Source: Rubritalea squalenifaciens DSM 18772 (GTDB lineage Bacteria > Verrucomicrobiota > Verrucomicrobiia > Verrucomicrobiales > Akkermansiaceae). From it: a DNA stretch of 64,000 nt. A program made the translations under genes and the position numbers. The notes beneath the pieces are model-generated. The model had not been told where the DNA came from. It did not search any database and saw only the letters and a program-made list of their open reading frames with translations. Shown here one piece after another: positions 1-9,163 of the stretch; position 1 is the stretch's first letter; the number at the start of each line of letters is the position of its first letter. The stretch is from contig NZ_FQYR01000004.1 in assembly GCF_900141815.1 (NCBI RefSeq), forward strand, positions 62,001 through 126,000. The letters run 5' to 3'.

Positions 1-2
1 AG

Positions 3-317
3 CAGGCGTATGAGATGCACCGCATGGCACTCGAAATTCGGTTAGAGCTCTTCGGTAAGGACCATACGGAAACCGCCCAGTCCTATGCCAATTTAGCGCT
101 CGCACTGGCTAGAATGTCCCAGATCAAGCAGTCACTTGAGTGCTTTGATACGGCCATTCACATCTATGAGCATCATCTCAGGCAGGAGCCCGAAGAGTAC
201 GCCGCGGTAGTGGATAACTACGTGGAGTACCTCAATGCCTACGGCTACTTCAAAGAAGCTGAGCATGCGAGGAAGCGTGCGAACAAGAAGCTCTCCAAAC
301 TCAAAATAGCAGTCTAA
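3..317 (+). CDS. TPR protein, C-terminal fragment
   Basis: The reading frame is open to the left edge, so only the last ~105 residues are visible. They hold TPR_12-like helix pairs (ALEIRLELFG, then TAQSYANLALALARM, then SLECFDTAIHIYE), the register found in kinesin-light-chain-type tetratricopeptide proteins. The fragment ends in a basic helix (ARKRANKKLSKLKIAV). TPR arrays of this kind usually mediate protein-protein contacts. What domain lies upstream (CHAT, kinase, NB-ARC or none) cannot be seen. It converges on the next gene with a 16-base gap. Confidence 0.7.
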   Translation, partial: QAYEMHRMALEIRLELFGKDHTETAQSYANLALALARMSQIKQSLECFDTAIHIYEHHLRQEPEEYAAVVDNYVEYLNAYGYFKEAEHARKRANKKLSKLKIAV

Positions 318-333
318 CGATCTATAATTACGG

Positions 334-1167
334 TTACTGGGTGACTGGAAATGATTGATTGAGTAGCCACTTTTTGATGGTGTCATCCTCTGCTGTGAGA
401 TTACCGATCACACGGTAGTTGGAGTATTTGAGTGAAATAGCTTCCGGTTCGGTCTCATCTACTACGCGATAGGGTGTGCGCCCTGAGGAGTGGATGAAGC
501 GGATCGACTTGTCTTTGCCCTCGTGGACGATGAAGCCCACGTGTTTGTCCAAGCCAACCAGGTAGATCCCCTTGGGGAGCTCTTTCATCATCGTGAGGAA
601 GTCGTAGTAGCCCATGCCTGCGCGAATTTGGATACGTGATTTGTCCACAAAGGTACGAATGATATTTTGTGAGGGTTGCTGGGCGAGTTTATAGCGATCA
701 ACCTTGAAGCCGGCATCCTTGAGGGTGGTGGAGACAAAATAGCCACAGGCGATCTTGCCCTTGCCGGGGCCGTCGCACGTGCCGTGGAAATCCCACGGAG
801 TACCCAGCCAGCAACGCATCATGTCTGGCAGAACGGCTTGGAGTAACTGAGAGGATTCCTGGAGAACAGCTTGACGAGCCTCTTCTGTACCAGCGTCGCG
901 ATATCGTCGGGAGAGTGATTTTCTCCGAATTTCCAGATCTTCTGTGAGCATGACATAGCGCTCAGGGTCAGGCTTAGGAATCGCTTCGCTGCTGACTAGT
1001 TGGTTGAGGCCTAGTTCGTAACGAAAGACATAAGAGGCTATGGTTGCCATAAAAATCAACACCGCTACAGAGTAGATCAAGCCAGCCAGAAACCGGCGTT
1101 TCTTGGGGACCTTGTTTGGCTCTTGCTCTTCTGAGCCTTTTGTCGGTTTCTCTACTGATTTGGCCAT
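334..1167 (-). CDS. Membrane-anchored NlpC/P60-like cysteine peptidase-fold protein
   Basis: 277 residues. A charged N-terminus (1-25) precedes one membrane segment (about 27-48, LAGLIYSVAVLIFMATIASY), so the rest probably faces the periplasm. The C-terminal part looks like an NlpC/P60-type papain-like fold: Cys141 in KIACGYFVSTTL at the start of a helix, His209 in LDKHVGFIV and His226 in FIHSS, in the usual Cys-His-polar order. Such domains cleave peptidoglycan peptides or related amides. The similarity is weak outside the motifs, so substrate and activity are inferred. It stands alone between a TPR gene and a PEP-CTERM gene. Confidence 0.6.
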   Translation of the reverse strand: MAKSVEKPTKGSEEQEPNKVPKKRRFLAGLIYSVAVLIFMATIASYVFRYELGLNQLVSSEAIPKPDPERYVMLTEDLEIRRKSLSRRYRDAGTEEARQAVLQESSQLLQAVLPDMMRCWLGTPWDFHGTCDGPGKGKIACGYFVSTTLKDAGFKVDRYKLAQQPSQNIIRTFVDKSRIQIRAGMGYYDFLTMMKELPKGIYLVGLDKHVGFIVHEGKDKSIRFIHSSGRTPYRVVDETEPEAISLKYSNYRVIGNLTAEDDTIKKWLLNQSFPVTQ

Positions 1168-1261
1168 GTTTACTGACTTGTTGTCCCTTTATGGAAATGA
1201 AGCTCTACTTGGAAAGTGGATATATGAAAAGCAGTAAATCTAGCATTTGGGAGGTTCTTGG

Positions 1262-1298
1262 CAAAACAAAAACCCGCCAGTCCTGAGACCAGCGGGTT
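1262..1298 (-). terminator. Rho-independent terminator of the PEP-CTERM gene
   Basis: Read on the minus strand, AACCCGC at 1298-1292 pairs with GCGGGTT at 1277-1271 and is followed by TTTTGTTTTG. The inner bases add a weaker second stem. It lies about 30 bases after the stop of the 1328-2047 gene. Confidence 0.75.
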
Positions 1299-1327
1299 CG
1301 TACACTCACAGAATAGCTGTTTAAAAG

Positions 1328-2047
1328 TTATGCCCGGCGTCTTCTAAGGCAGAAGCCAAAGAGGCCAAGTGCGGCCAAAGCGGAGGATGTAGGCTCAGGA
1401 ACCGCGGTGATTCTGATTTCACCAGGGCCAGCGTAGCGGCTGGCTGTACGGATATAGAGGCTGTCAGCTCCCGCAAGATCACCCCCAGTGGTGGAGAGGG
1501 CGACGTCATCGATGAGGAGAGTATTGTCGCTCTCTGGGTTGAGGATGAGGTCAGCCGTGCCATTCACCAAGTCGAATTCCAGACGCAGGGTGTTGTAAGA
1601 ATCTGCTGTGGCGCCTGTACCGGCTTCGTATCGCCTGGTGCCTCCATCCTGGATGAAAAACTTATTGTTCTGGTTGAAGTCTGAGCCGATCGCAAGAACG
1701 GTGGAGGTGCCATTGGAGATACCTGCCGTCCAGAAGTTGGCTCCCGAACGTACATCGATCTCTAGAATGACTGAGGTCGAGCTGGCGGGAATGGAATAGG
1801 AGAATCCTCCGTCATTCATGCGGGTAATGGTGTTATCACCGTCATTCGCGTTTCTGGCGTAGAGATTGCCGTTAAAGTTGTTGGTGATCCAGTTGTTGAT
1901 GTCTGTGCCGGCCCAGCCGTCGGTCGACAAGAGGGTGCCGGCGGCACCGACATCATCGATGTCATAGGCATAGGTTACGGCGGCGTTTGCGCCACCAGTG
2001 AGTAGGATAGCGCAGGCAATTGAGGGTAAATGCGTTTTCATGTTCAT
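1328..2047 (-). CDS. PEP-CTERM secreted protein
   Basis: 239 residues. A signal peptide (1-22, ending GGANA) precedes a beta-rich body with many Asn, Asp and Thr residues and a LamG-like feel (ILEIDVRSGANFWTAGIS, TLRLEFDLVNGTADLILN). The C-terminus has the three-part PEP-CTERM sorting signal: VPEPTSSA, a hydrophobic stretch (ALAALGLFGFCL) and RRRRA. Such proteins are handled by an exosortase, here encoded elsewhere, and end up on the surface or in the exopolysaccharide matrix. The body belongs to no family I can name. It has its own terminator. Confidence 0.85.
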   Translation of the reverse strand: MNMKTHLPSIACAILLTGGANAAVTYAYDIDDVGAAGTLLSTDGWAGTDINNWITNNFNGNLYARNANDGDNTITRMNDGGFSYSIPASSTSVILEIDVRSGANFWTAGISNGTSTVLAIGSDFNQNNKFFIQDGGTRRYEAGTGATADSYNTLRLEFDLVNGTADLILNPESDNTLLIDDVALSTTGGDLAGADSLYIRTASRYAGPGEIRITAVPEPTSSALAALGLFGFCLRRRRA

Positions 2048-2142
2048 GTGATATGTGTGTTACAAGTGCATCATCAGCATTGCATTAGGATCAGAAATTG
2101 TCTATGTGTGTATATCTCTTTTATATGGTAATATGACTCTAT

Positions 2143-3264
2143 ATGGCGAAGCGTCTGACTATATATTATGCGACATACGTGTATGATGAACGCATGCATC
2201 GAGGGATCCTGCACTATGGGAGATCCCGCGGCTGGAGGGTGCAGTTGTTGCAGCCTCATGCTTGGAGCCTCGTCAGGGGGATGAAGCCAGATGGACTCAT
2301 CAGCCTGATGGAGCCTGATGACGATACGACAGGGATGACCGATTATGTGCTCTCCTTGGGTGTTCCCCATGTTGATTTGAGTTACAACCGTCCAGAAGTA
2401 GAGGTTCCCCGATTTCTCCCGGACTTGGAAGATGGCGGAAGACAGGCAGCAGAGCATTTGGCTATGCTGGGAGTGAGTAGTCTTCGGTGCGTGCAGTGGG
2501 GTGAGACCATAGCGGACGAGCTACGTATGCGGGGATTTCTTGAGTCAGCAGAGGAGGGCAATTTACCAGTGGAATGTCTCCATATGAGGCATTGTAAGAA
2601 GGAGCCTCATCAGAGTTTGCTGAACTTTATGAAGTCTGCTCCCAAGCCTGTGGGAGTGTTCTGCTCCGTTGACCAGTATGCAGGCCGAGTGCTGGATATT
2701 TGTCTGGATGAGGGATGGAGAGTGCCGGAGGATGTAGCTATCCTGGGCTTTTATAATCATGAGATTGATTCCGCCTTGGCTGAGATCTCGCTATCTTCCG
2801 TAGATATCGATATCGAGGGACGCGGGTACCAAGCCGCTCAAGCTCTGGGCCGGATGATCTGTGGAGAGGAAGTGCCTGTTGAACAAAATTTAGTGCCTAT
2901 CAAAGGCATCGTCTGTAGGGCGAGTACCACTAGTAGGATGAAAGATGACAGGTTCGTGGCCGGAGCACAGGAATACATCAGCTCAAACCTGCGTAAACCA
3001 CTCACCGTGGAAGAGCTGGTGGGAGCCGTGGGGATGTCACGTGCAGCCCTTCAGAGAAGGTTCAAGAGGGTTCTCGGACATGGTGTGGCTGCAGAAATAA
3101 AGGCGCAGAAAATGGCGATGGCGAAGCGGATGCTCAGACAGGGTGATGAGACGGCCACCTACATCAGTGAGGAACTAGGCTATCCGGATGTCACCCAGTT
3201 TTACCGTGTGTTTAAGCGGGAGACTGGTGAGACGGTGGGGCAGTTCCGTAAGAGAAGCCGATAG
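2143..3264 (+). CDS. XylR-like transcriptional regulator (LacI-type sensor plus AraC HTH)
   Basis: 373 residues. The N-terminal ~265 residues match the periplasmic-binding-protein fold used as a sugar sensor by LacI and XylR (DERMHRGILHYGR, DGLISLMEPDD, VPEDVAILGFYNHE). The last ~100 residues form an AraC double helix-turn-helix (LTVEELVGAVGMSRAALQRRFKRVLG, then ATYISEELGYPDVTQFYRVFKRETGETVGQFRK). This architecture is typical of Planctomycetes and Verrucomicrobia, where it controls sugar or polysaccharide use. The start lies in an AT-rich stretch close to the divergent PEP-CTERM gene. The target operon is unknown. Confidence 0.85.
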   Translation: MAKRLTIYYATYVYDERMHRGILHYGRSRGWRVQLLQPHAWSLVRGMKPDGLISLMEPDDDTTGMTDYVLSLGVPHVDLSYNRPEVEVPRFLPDLEDGGRQAAEHLAMLGVSSLRCVQWGETIADELRMRGFLESAEEGNLPVECLHMRHCKKEPHQSLLNFMKSAPKPVGVFCSVDQYAGRVLDICLDEGWRVPEDVAILGFYNHEIDSALAEISLSSVDIDIEGRGYQAAQALGRMICGEEVPVEQNLVPIKGIVCRASTTSRMKDDRFVAGAQEYISSNLRKPLTVEELVGAVGMSRAALQRRFKRVLGHGVAAEIKAQKMAMAKRMLRQGDETATYISEELGYPDVTQFYRVFKRETGETVGQFRKRSR

Positions 3265-3565
3265 CGGGATTTGCCCTTGGGAAGGTAGGCTTGAGTCGTA
3301 ATTCCTCAGTGAGAGGAATCGTAGACGATGAGGAATAAAAGCCGCTGTGCCGTTCTGGGAACTGTGAGCCACTAATCCGAAAGCTCAACAGGTGGGGGCG
3401 TCCTCTCAGCTACTTTGTCTTCCTAGGAAGGCATGACATTTCACCTCCAGGGGTAACCCCCGTAACATAATCATCGGTCTGGGCACGTTCCCTTGCGAAC
3501 GCGCACAGCAGCTACCGCCAATATAGGTGGAAATGCGTCCAGAGCAATCGCAATCGGCGATGAAA
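3265..3565. other. 301-base intergenic stretch, no gene seen
   Basis: Lies between the stops of two convergent genes. It has no convincing reading frame, tRNA or clear terminator. A few short palindromic tracts (for example GGGGTAACCCCC near 3450) are too small to interpret. Confidence 0.5.
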
Positions 3566-4981
3566 TTACGACCTGCGTATGAGTGTCTGAACCAGAGGGA
3601 TCCAAGACTCAGCTTTTTTCTGATCCAGGAAGGAAAGGCGTAAGCGGCGGGCTAAAATGTCCTCTGGAGTACGTGCGTAGCTGTGCTGGATTGCGGTTTG
3701 CACCAGACTGGTCATTTGGCTTTCATCAGGCATCTCATCCAGGGCGCTGAGAGGCGGGGTCGCACCGTGCTCGGTCAGGATGAGGTGGTGGGTGCGGCAG
3801 GCTTTGGGGGATAATTGGTGAAGGCGAATGGCTTCATCGATGGTGTCCTGAGCCATGCGTCGGCAAGTGGTCCATTTCCCGCCGAGAATGGAGATCAGTC
3901 CATTGGGGGCGACATCGATGATGTGCTTGCGTGAGAGCTTGCTGGTTTTCTTGACCTCGGCCCGGCTGACGAGTGGGCGTAGGCCTGCCCAGCTGCTGGT
4001 GATGGTGGAGGGATCAAACTCAAAGGCGCGCTGGGCTTCCTCGACAATGAAATCGATCTCTTGCTGGGAGGGATGAGGATCTTGCACAGGCTCCTCTGTG
4101 GGGACGTCCGTGGTGCCGATGAGGGTGTGGTCTTTCCAGGGAATGGCAAAGAGCACACGGCCGTCTTGGGTCTTCGGAATGATGAGAGCCTTATCCGAAC
4201 CCAGGGCATTTCCTGGGCAGACGATGTGGGATCCGCGGCTGGTGCGCATGCGCCAGTGGATCCAGGTCTTGTTTTCCTTACGTAGTTGGTCGGCGAAGAT
4301 GCCGGTGGCGTTGATGACCACCTTGGCTTTCATTTCCCAGGCCTCCAGAGATTCCATATCGCGGGCAATAACGCCCCTGGCCTGGCCGCCTTTGATGATC
4401 AGCTTGTCCGCTTTGACATAGTTGATCGCGAGGTTGCCTGTGTGGTTGATGCACTGGGCGAAGGCAATGGCGAGCTCAGCGTCATCGAATTGCCCGTCGG
4501 TGTAGGCGATGCCACCTTGTAGGCCGGGACGGTGATAGGCGGGCAGGTGCTCCATCAAGGCCTTAGGCGAGAGAAGTTCGGAGGGCTCGATCCCTTGGTC
4601 TCCGGCCAGGGCATCGTAAAGCCACATGCCAATACGGTAGTAGTAGCGTGCGAGCGGAGCGTGGCAGGGCATGGCGAAGCGCATGGGACGGCAGAACTCC
4701 GAAGCATTTCTCAGCAAGAGGCTTCGCTCCTGCAGAGCTTCTCGCACCAGTGAGAGCTCTCCTTGCTGAAGGTAGCGCACACCGCCGTGGACCAGTTTGG
4801 TGGAGCGGCTGGAGGTTGCGGAGGAGAAATCATGGCTCTCGATCAGCGCAGTGCGGTAACCGCGGGAGGCGGCATCCCATGCCGTGGATAGGCCGGTCGC
4901 CCCACCTCCGATGACAATGACGTCCCATGATTCTGGGGAAATAGCCTGTGAGATGAGAGTGGATCTGGGGTCTTGGGGCAT
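3566..4981 (-). CDS. glpD: Aerobic glycerol-3-phosphate dehydrogenase
   Basis: 471 residues from the ATG chosen. It oxidises sn-glycerol 3-phosphate to dihydroxyacetone phosphate with FAD, passing electrons to quinone at the membrane. A Rossmann FAD motif (WDVIVIGGGATGLSTAWDAA) starts near residue 19, followed by the GlpD signature SRSTKLVHGGVRYL and later a conserved glycine-rich FAD-binding segment ending ILGGKWTTCRRMA. An upstream in-frame ATG would add 20 residues before the normal start of the family, so the internal ATG at 4981 is preferred. The divergent neighbour, 58 bases away, makes glycerol 3-phosphate, so the pair probably shares a control region. Confidence 0.93.
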   Translation of the reverse strand: MPQDPRSTLISQAISPESWDVIVIGGGATGLSTAWDAASRGYRTALIESHDFSSATSSRSTKLVHGGVRYLQQGELSLVREALQERSLLLRNASEFCRPMRFAMPCHAPLARYYYRIGMWLYDALAGDQGIEPSELLSPKALMEHLPAYHRPGLQGGIAYTDGQFDDAELAIAFAQCINHTGNLAINYVKADKLIIKGGQARGVIARDMESLEAWEMKAKVVINATGIFADQLRKENKTWIHWRMRTSRGSHIVCPGNALGSDKALIIPKTQDGRVLFAIPWKDHTLIGTTDVPTEEPVQDPHPSQQEIDFIVEEAQRAFEFDPSTITSSWAGLRPLVSRAEVKKTSKLSRKHIIDVAPNGLISILGGKWTTCRRMAQDTIDEAIRLHQLSPKACRTHHLILTEHGATPPLSALDEMPDESQMTSLVQTAIQHSYARTPEDILARRLRLSFLDQKKAESWIPLVQTLIRRS

Positions 4982-5039
4982 GGGTGGTTTTTTTACGAAA
5001 TGATGTGTGAACGGGAGGCTTAACACGTATACTACTAAC

Positions 5040-5741
5040 ATGACCGTTAGAGGGCAATTTCCATTTACGGTGATTGGTCACCGTGGCTGTGCTGGTGTGG
5101 AGCCTGAGAATACACTCAGGGGGGTGCATCGGGCGATCGATATGGGATGTCCGATGGTGGAGATCGATGTTCATGTGTTAGATGGTAGGCTGATTGTGAT
5201 CCATGATGGCAAGGTGGATAGGACTACTGACGGTAGAGGTGTGTTAGAAAAGTTTAAGCTGGAAGAGCTGCGTAAGCTGGATGCAGGGCTAGGGGAGAAG
5301 ATTCCTTACTTGGAAGAGGTCTTGGAGATGTGTGCTGGCAAGTGTCAGCTCAATATCGAACTCAAGGGCAAGGGCTCTGCGGAGGCCGTGGTTGAGGTGC
5401 TGGAGCGCTGGGGGCCAGTCCATGTGGTCATTTCCAGCTTCGAGTGGGATTGGCTAGAGACGGTGCGTAAGCTGGATGAGGTGCTGGATATCTCAGTGCT
5501 CGTTAGTAAAGCTTACCTGCTGGACGCCGCCATCCTACAGGCAAAGAAATTGCGCGCAGTCTCAGTAAACCCCTCTTTGAAAATTCTCAGCGAGGCATTC
5601 TGCGACAAGGTCCATGCTCAGGATATGCTAGTCTACACCTACACGGTGAAGGAGCAGAAGCATCTGAAGCACGCACAGGCGTGCGGAGCTGATGGATGCT
5701 TTGCAGACTTCCCGGATGCGGTACTCAAGGAGCTGAGATGA
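5040..5741 (+). CDS. ugpQ: Glycerophosphodiester phosphodiesterase
   Basis: 233 residues. It hydrolyses glycerophosphodiesters (deacylated phospholipids) to glycerol 3-phosphate and an alcohol. The GDPD TIM-barrel motifs are present: GHRGCAGVEPENT (catalytic His-Arg and Glu), VEIDVH (metal ligands), IHDGKVDRTTDG (catalytic His-Asp) and NIELKG. There is no signal peptide, so it is cytoplasmic like UgpQ. The ATG at 5040 is preferred over one 33 bases upstream because the domain begins at once. It is divergent from glpD, which would use its product, and overlaps the next gene by four bases (ATGA). Confidence 0.92.
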   Translation: MTVRGQFPFTVIGHRGCAGVEPENTLRGVHRAIDMGCPMVEIDVHVLDGRLIVIHDGKVDRTTDGRGVLEKFKLEELRKLDAGLGEKIPYLEEVLEMCAGKCQLNIELKGKGSAEAVVEVLERWGPVHVVISSFEWDWLETVRKLDEVLDISVLVSKAYLLDAAILQAKKLRAVSVNPSLKILSEAFCDKVHAQDMLVYTYTVKEQKHLKHAQACGADGCFADFPDAVLKELR

Positions 5742-6970
5742 AGTGGTGGTGGTCAGGTCTGGGCTTGTTTCTGCTGGCGGCCGTGATGGTTTGGTTCAAG
5801 CCGCAGCGCGAGCGTGCGCATGGTCCCATGGTAGAGGAGGTCTATGTATGGCAACGCGTGTGGGGGAAGGATGTGTACGAGGCCGTAAAGACTCACGGTG
5901 GGGAGTTTGAGCGGATCGTTGTGCTCGGGGTAGAGATGGATTACGGCAAGTCTAGTGGGTGGACGGTACAGTATTTCAAGGATCCGATCAGCTATGCTGG
6001 AGAGCATGAAGGTACAGGGCTGGCAATCCGGGTGGGCTCAGGGGCAGCAGCTACCCGGTGGAACAAGGAAGCAATCGCTCAGGTGATTCAGGTGGTGGAG
6101 AGTCTGCCGGATAACTTAAAGGTGATCCAGATCGACTATGATTGCCCATCCTCAAAGCTTGATGATTATGTGCAGCTGATACGTATTTTGAAGCAGATGT
6201 TTCCAAAGAGGCAATACGAGGTGACCTGCTTGCCGGATTGGTTGGACCAGGATGCGTTTCAAGCTCTGGTGACGTCCGTCGATGGCTATGTGATGCAGGT
6301 GCATGGCCTGATAGGTTATGGTAGTGCCGGAACTTTGTGTGATCCTGAGAAGGCCAAAGTGGCCGCGGAGAGGTGTGGGGAATACGGGAAACCTTTTCTC
6401 ATCGCCTTGCCCACATATCGACATGCGGTGCGGCTCTCCAATGAGGGCCAGATCCTCCAAGTAGTGTCTGAGGGAGGAGGCTTGCGTGCAGGAGCTGAAT
6501 ATCACCTGGCTAGTGCCGATCCTGAGGAAATGGCCGCTCTGGTGAGTGAATGGACCGAGTCGAGGCCTGAGTTGATGCGCGGCATCATCTGGTATCGCAT
6601 GCCAGTCACGAGTGACCGGATGAACTGGACTTGGGGAACTCTGGACGCAGTAAGGAAGGGTGGAACTCCGATAAGGGATCTATCGGTCATTGCGGAAAAA
6701 GAGAGTGATGGGCTTTATGAGGTGAGTTTGGTGAATCGCTCGCTCATGCGTGAAGATTGGCCCAAGAAAATTAAAGTCTTCATAGATGGTGGTCGGATCA
6801 TGGGAGGAGAGGGAGCACATGGCTATGCTTTTACTCAATCGCATGACGGTTGTGCGGAGCTTCGCTGGTTGGCTCAGGATCCTCGACCCATGCTGCCCGA
6901 GAGTCGCCTCAAGCTAGGGTGGGTGAGGCTGGAGGGGGCGGAGGGACTTAAAGTAGTTCTCTCTGATTAA
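5738..6970 (+). CDS. DUF3142-type secreted or membrane-anchored protein
   Basis: 410 residues. An N-terminal hydrophobic segment (MKWWWSGLGLFLLAAVMVWF) is a membrane anchor or uncleaved signal. The body resembles DUF3142 proteins: VYVWQRVWGKDV near the start, a central IQIDYDCPSSKLDDY, and a TIM-barrel-like alternation of strands and helices (YEVTCLPDWL, VDGYVMQVHGL, FLIALPTYRHAV). Acidic IDYDC could be an active site, but no reaction is known. Its start overlaps the phosphodiesterase stop (ATGA), so the two are translationally coupled. The next gene, 40 bases on, encodes a TPR lipoprotein. The family name comes from memory of the motif pattern. Confidence 0.65.
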   Translation: MKWWWSGLGLFLLAAVMVWFKPQRERAHGPMVEEVYVWQRVWGKDVYEAVKTHGGEFERIVVLGVEMDYGKSSGWTVQYFKDPISYAGEHEGTGLAIRVGSGAAATRWNKEAIAQVIQVVESLPDNLKVIQIDYDCPSSKLDDYVQLIRILKQMFPKRQYEVTCLPDWLDQDAFQALVTSVDGYVMQVHGLIGYGSAGTLCDPEKAKVAAERCGEYGKPFLIALPTYRHAVRLSNEGQILQVVSEGGGLRAGAEYHLASADPEEMAALVSEWTESRPELMRGIIWYRMPVTSDRMNWTWGTLDAVRKGGTPIRDLSVIAEKESDGLYEVSLVNRSLMREDWPKKIKVFIDGGRIMGGEGAHGYAFTQSHDGCAELRWLAQDPRPMLPESRLKLGWVRLEGAEGLKVVLSD

Positions 6971-7010
6971 ATAATGATATAAGCTAGGATGCTATAGCGT
7001 AGCGCTAATT

Positions 7011-9044
7011 ATGAAGTGTAGTCTTGGTATTTGGTGGTTCGGGCTTGGTGTCCTGAGTGTGATCCTGGCCTGCGGCGGGAATTGGACTCGAAGGGCGATT
7101 TCTTCTTCAAACGAAATCTTGTCCCCCGCAGATTCTGGCTTGGATAGGATGTTCCCGAAACCCGATCGGGGAGATGTATTTCCAGATAGGGTGTCTCTGT
7201 TAGATGAGAGAAGGAAGAAGACACTTGAGGCCGACTGCAAGGAGATCGAGCTGGCGGCTCCTGACCTGGATCCTAAATTCCTTCTTCGTTATAAAAAAAT
7301 CCGGGAGTCAATGATCGCTTCTCAAGGACAGTTTTTCTGGGATGGACTGAAGAGAGAAGAGTTGTTGAGTAGTTGGGATGATCCAGCCGTGTTGAAGGCG
7401 ATTCCTGAAGAGTTTTCTCTCTACGTCGAGGGAGCGATTGCGTATCGGCGTAAGGATATAGAGAAAGCCACCAAGCTATGGCAGGAACTCCTGAAGCTGC
7501 CGGCGGAGAAGCGGAAATACCGTTCGGTCTGGGCGGCATGGATGTTAGCACGTTGTGACAAGGAGAACTCGGTTCAGTGGTATGATGAGGTGGAGAAGCT
7601 AGTGGATGCAGGTTTCGCCGATAGTCTCGGGGTGACCCAGGACCGGGAGGCTTGGCGCATCTATTTTGGTTACCGTAGTGGTGAGTGTGTTCCTGCTCTG
7701 AAGTATTATATCGCTCAAGGTAAGGAGAAGAAAATTTCCTCCTTTGAGGCGGCAAATAGCCTGCGGACAGTTTTGGATGCAGGATTGGCCCATAATGAAG
7801 AAAAAGTGCTCAAGGAGATGCTGGAATCCGCAGAGCTACGCATGGTCCTGTGCCGCTATCTGGAGATTAACTGTGGTCGTTACCATTACAACGATCAGGG
7901 GCGGGAGGCCAAGGTGGATGAAGCGACCCGGGTGACGATGGAGAAATGGGGAAAACTTCTCAAAGAGGAAGGCGGGGACTTCTCGGCTGAGGCCGCGGTG
8001 ATGGCCGCTTGTTGCTACCGGAACATGTGGTTTGATCAGGCCAAGGCTTGGCTGAAGCTGGTCAAGACCGATACGGATGACAGTCTCTTCGTAAGGGCTA
8101 AGCTGGCTGTTAGGGCGGGTAACTATGCTGAGGCTCAGAAGTTTTACCAGAAGCTGGTAGTGCTTGTTGATCCCAAGGGAAAAGGCGGTGCTGAGAGATG
8201 GTATGTTCCCAGCTACAGGGGGATCAGCGAAGAGGGGTCCAGAGTTTTTGCCGCATACTCTGAGTATGCCTGTATCCTTCTCGCCCGTAAGCAATTCAAG
8301 GAGGCGTTGCTTAACTTCGACCGGGGCGGAGATACCGCCGATGCTGCTTATGTGGCGGAGTCTCTGCTCACAGCGAATGAGCTGATGTCCGTGGTGAGCC
8401 AGCATTACCCAGAAGCGGGGAGGGAGACCAGCTGGGTGCGTAGATTGTTAGGGAGACGCCTCGCGAGAGAGTACCGCTTTAAAGAGGCTAAAAAGTATTT
8501 ACCCGAGTCGAGTCATCAGCGCTTGGACATTTACGCAAAGGTGTATCAACAGGCTCATGATAAAACTCAGAGCCGCGAGGAGAGAGCTCAGCAATTTGAG
8601 AAATTGGCGGTTCTGCACCTGGATTACTCTTACTGGCTATTCCGGCTGGAGAACGGCTGCAGGCCGGAGTCCAGGGTGATCGCGGCAGGTTTGCCGGTAG
8701 ATCCTCGCTATAAGGATGATGCGCCTATGTACCATGAGGTGCTGAAGATGACTCCTGAGGAAAAGAGCAGGTTCAGAAAGCATTTCAGGCGCATCAGCCC
8801 CCATCATGTGGCCAGATACGATGCGGCGGAATACCTCTATCAGGGCGCGAAGCTCTTGCCCAAGAATGATGACAATGCCGCCGTGCTCATGTGGAAAGCT
8901 GGTTGTCTACTCAAAGATGGAGATCCCGAGGCTGCTGATAAGTACTATCAGGCTTTGGTGCGCCGATTTTGGAAAACAGAGCTCGGCAAGCTTGCTGACG
9001 AGAAACGTTGGTTCCCGGCTGGTGACTGGAAGACTGCGTGGTAG
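7011..9044 (+). CDS. Large TPR-like lipoprotein
   Basis: 677 residues. A short signal (MKCSLGIWWFGLGVLSVILAC) ends in a plausible lipobox (ILAC), so Cys21 may be lipidated. The rest is almost wholly helical with degenerate TPR/Sel1-like repeats: EEFSLYVEGAIAYRRKDIEKATKLW, LAVRAGNYAEAQKFYQKL, CILLARKQFKEALLNFD, and near the end AGCLLKDGDPEAADKYYQALVRRF. It follows the DUF3142 gene by 40 bases in the same direction and probably acts with it in the envelope. Not recognised beyond the repeat class. Confidence 0.65.
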   Translation: MKCSLGIWWFGLGVLSVILACGGNWTRRAISSSNEILSPADSGLDRMFPKPDRGDVFPDRVSLLDERRKKTLEADCKEIELAAPDLDPKFLLRYKKIRESMIASQGQFFWDGLKREELLSSWDDPAVLKAIPEEFSLYVEGAIAYRRKDIEKATKLWQELLKLPAEKRKYRSVWAAWMLARCDKENSVQWYDEVEKLVDAGFADSLGVTQDREAWRIYFGYRSGECVPALKYYIAQGKEKKISSFEAANSLRTVLDAGLAHNEEKVLKEMLESAELRMVLCRYLEINCGRYHYNDQGREAKVDEATRVTMEKWGKLLKEEGGDFSAEAAVMAACCYRNMWFDQAKAWLKLVKTDTDDSLFVRAKLAVRAGNYAEAQKFYQKLVVLVDPKGKGGAERWYVPSYRGISEEGSRVFAAYSEYACILLARKQFKEALLNFDRGGDTADAAYVAESLLTANELMSVVSQHYPEAGRETSWVRRLLGRRLAREYRFKEAKKYLPESSHQRLDIYAKVYQQAHDKTQSREERAQQFEKLAVLHLDYSYWLFRLENGCRPESRVIAAGLPVDPRYKDDAPMYHEVLKMTPEEKSRFRKHFRRISPHHVARYDAAEYLYQGAKLLPKNDDNAAVLMWKAGCLLKDGDPEAADKYYQALVRRFWKTELGKLADEKRWFPAGDWKTAW

Positions 9045-9163
9045 TTGGGTCGATCTCAAGGAGTTCGTAATCCTCACTCAGATTTTTTATGGGGGAAATG
9101 TAGTGCGTATTGGCGTAATCTATAGGGCTTCTCGATCCATATAAAGATGACGCATTAGTATCT

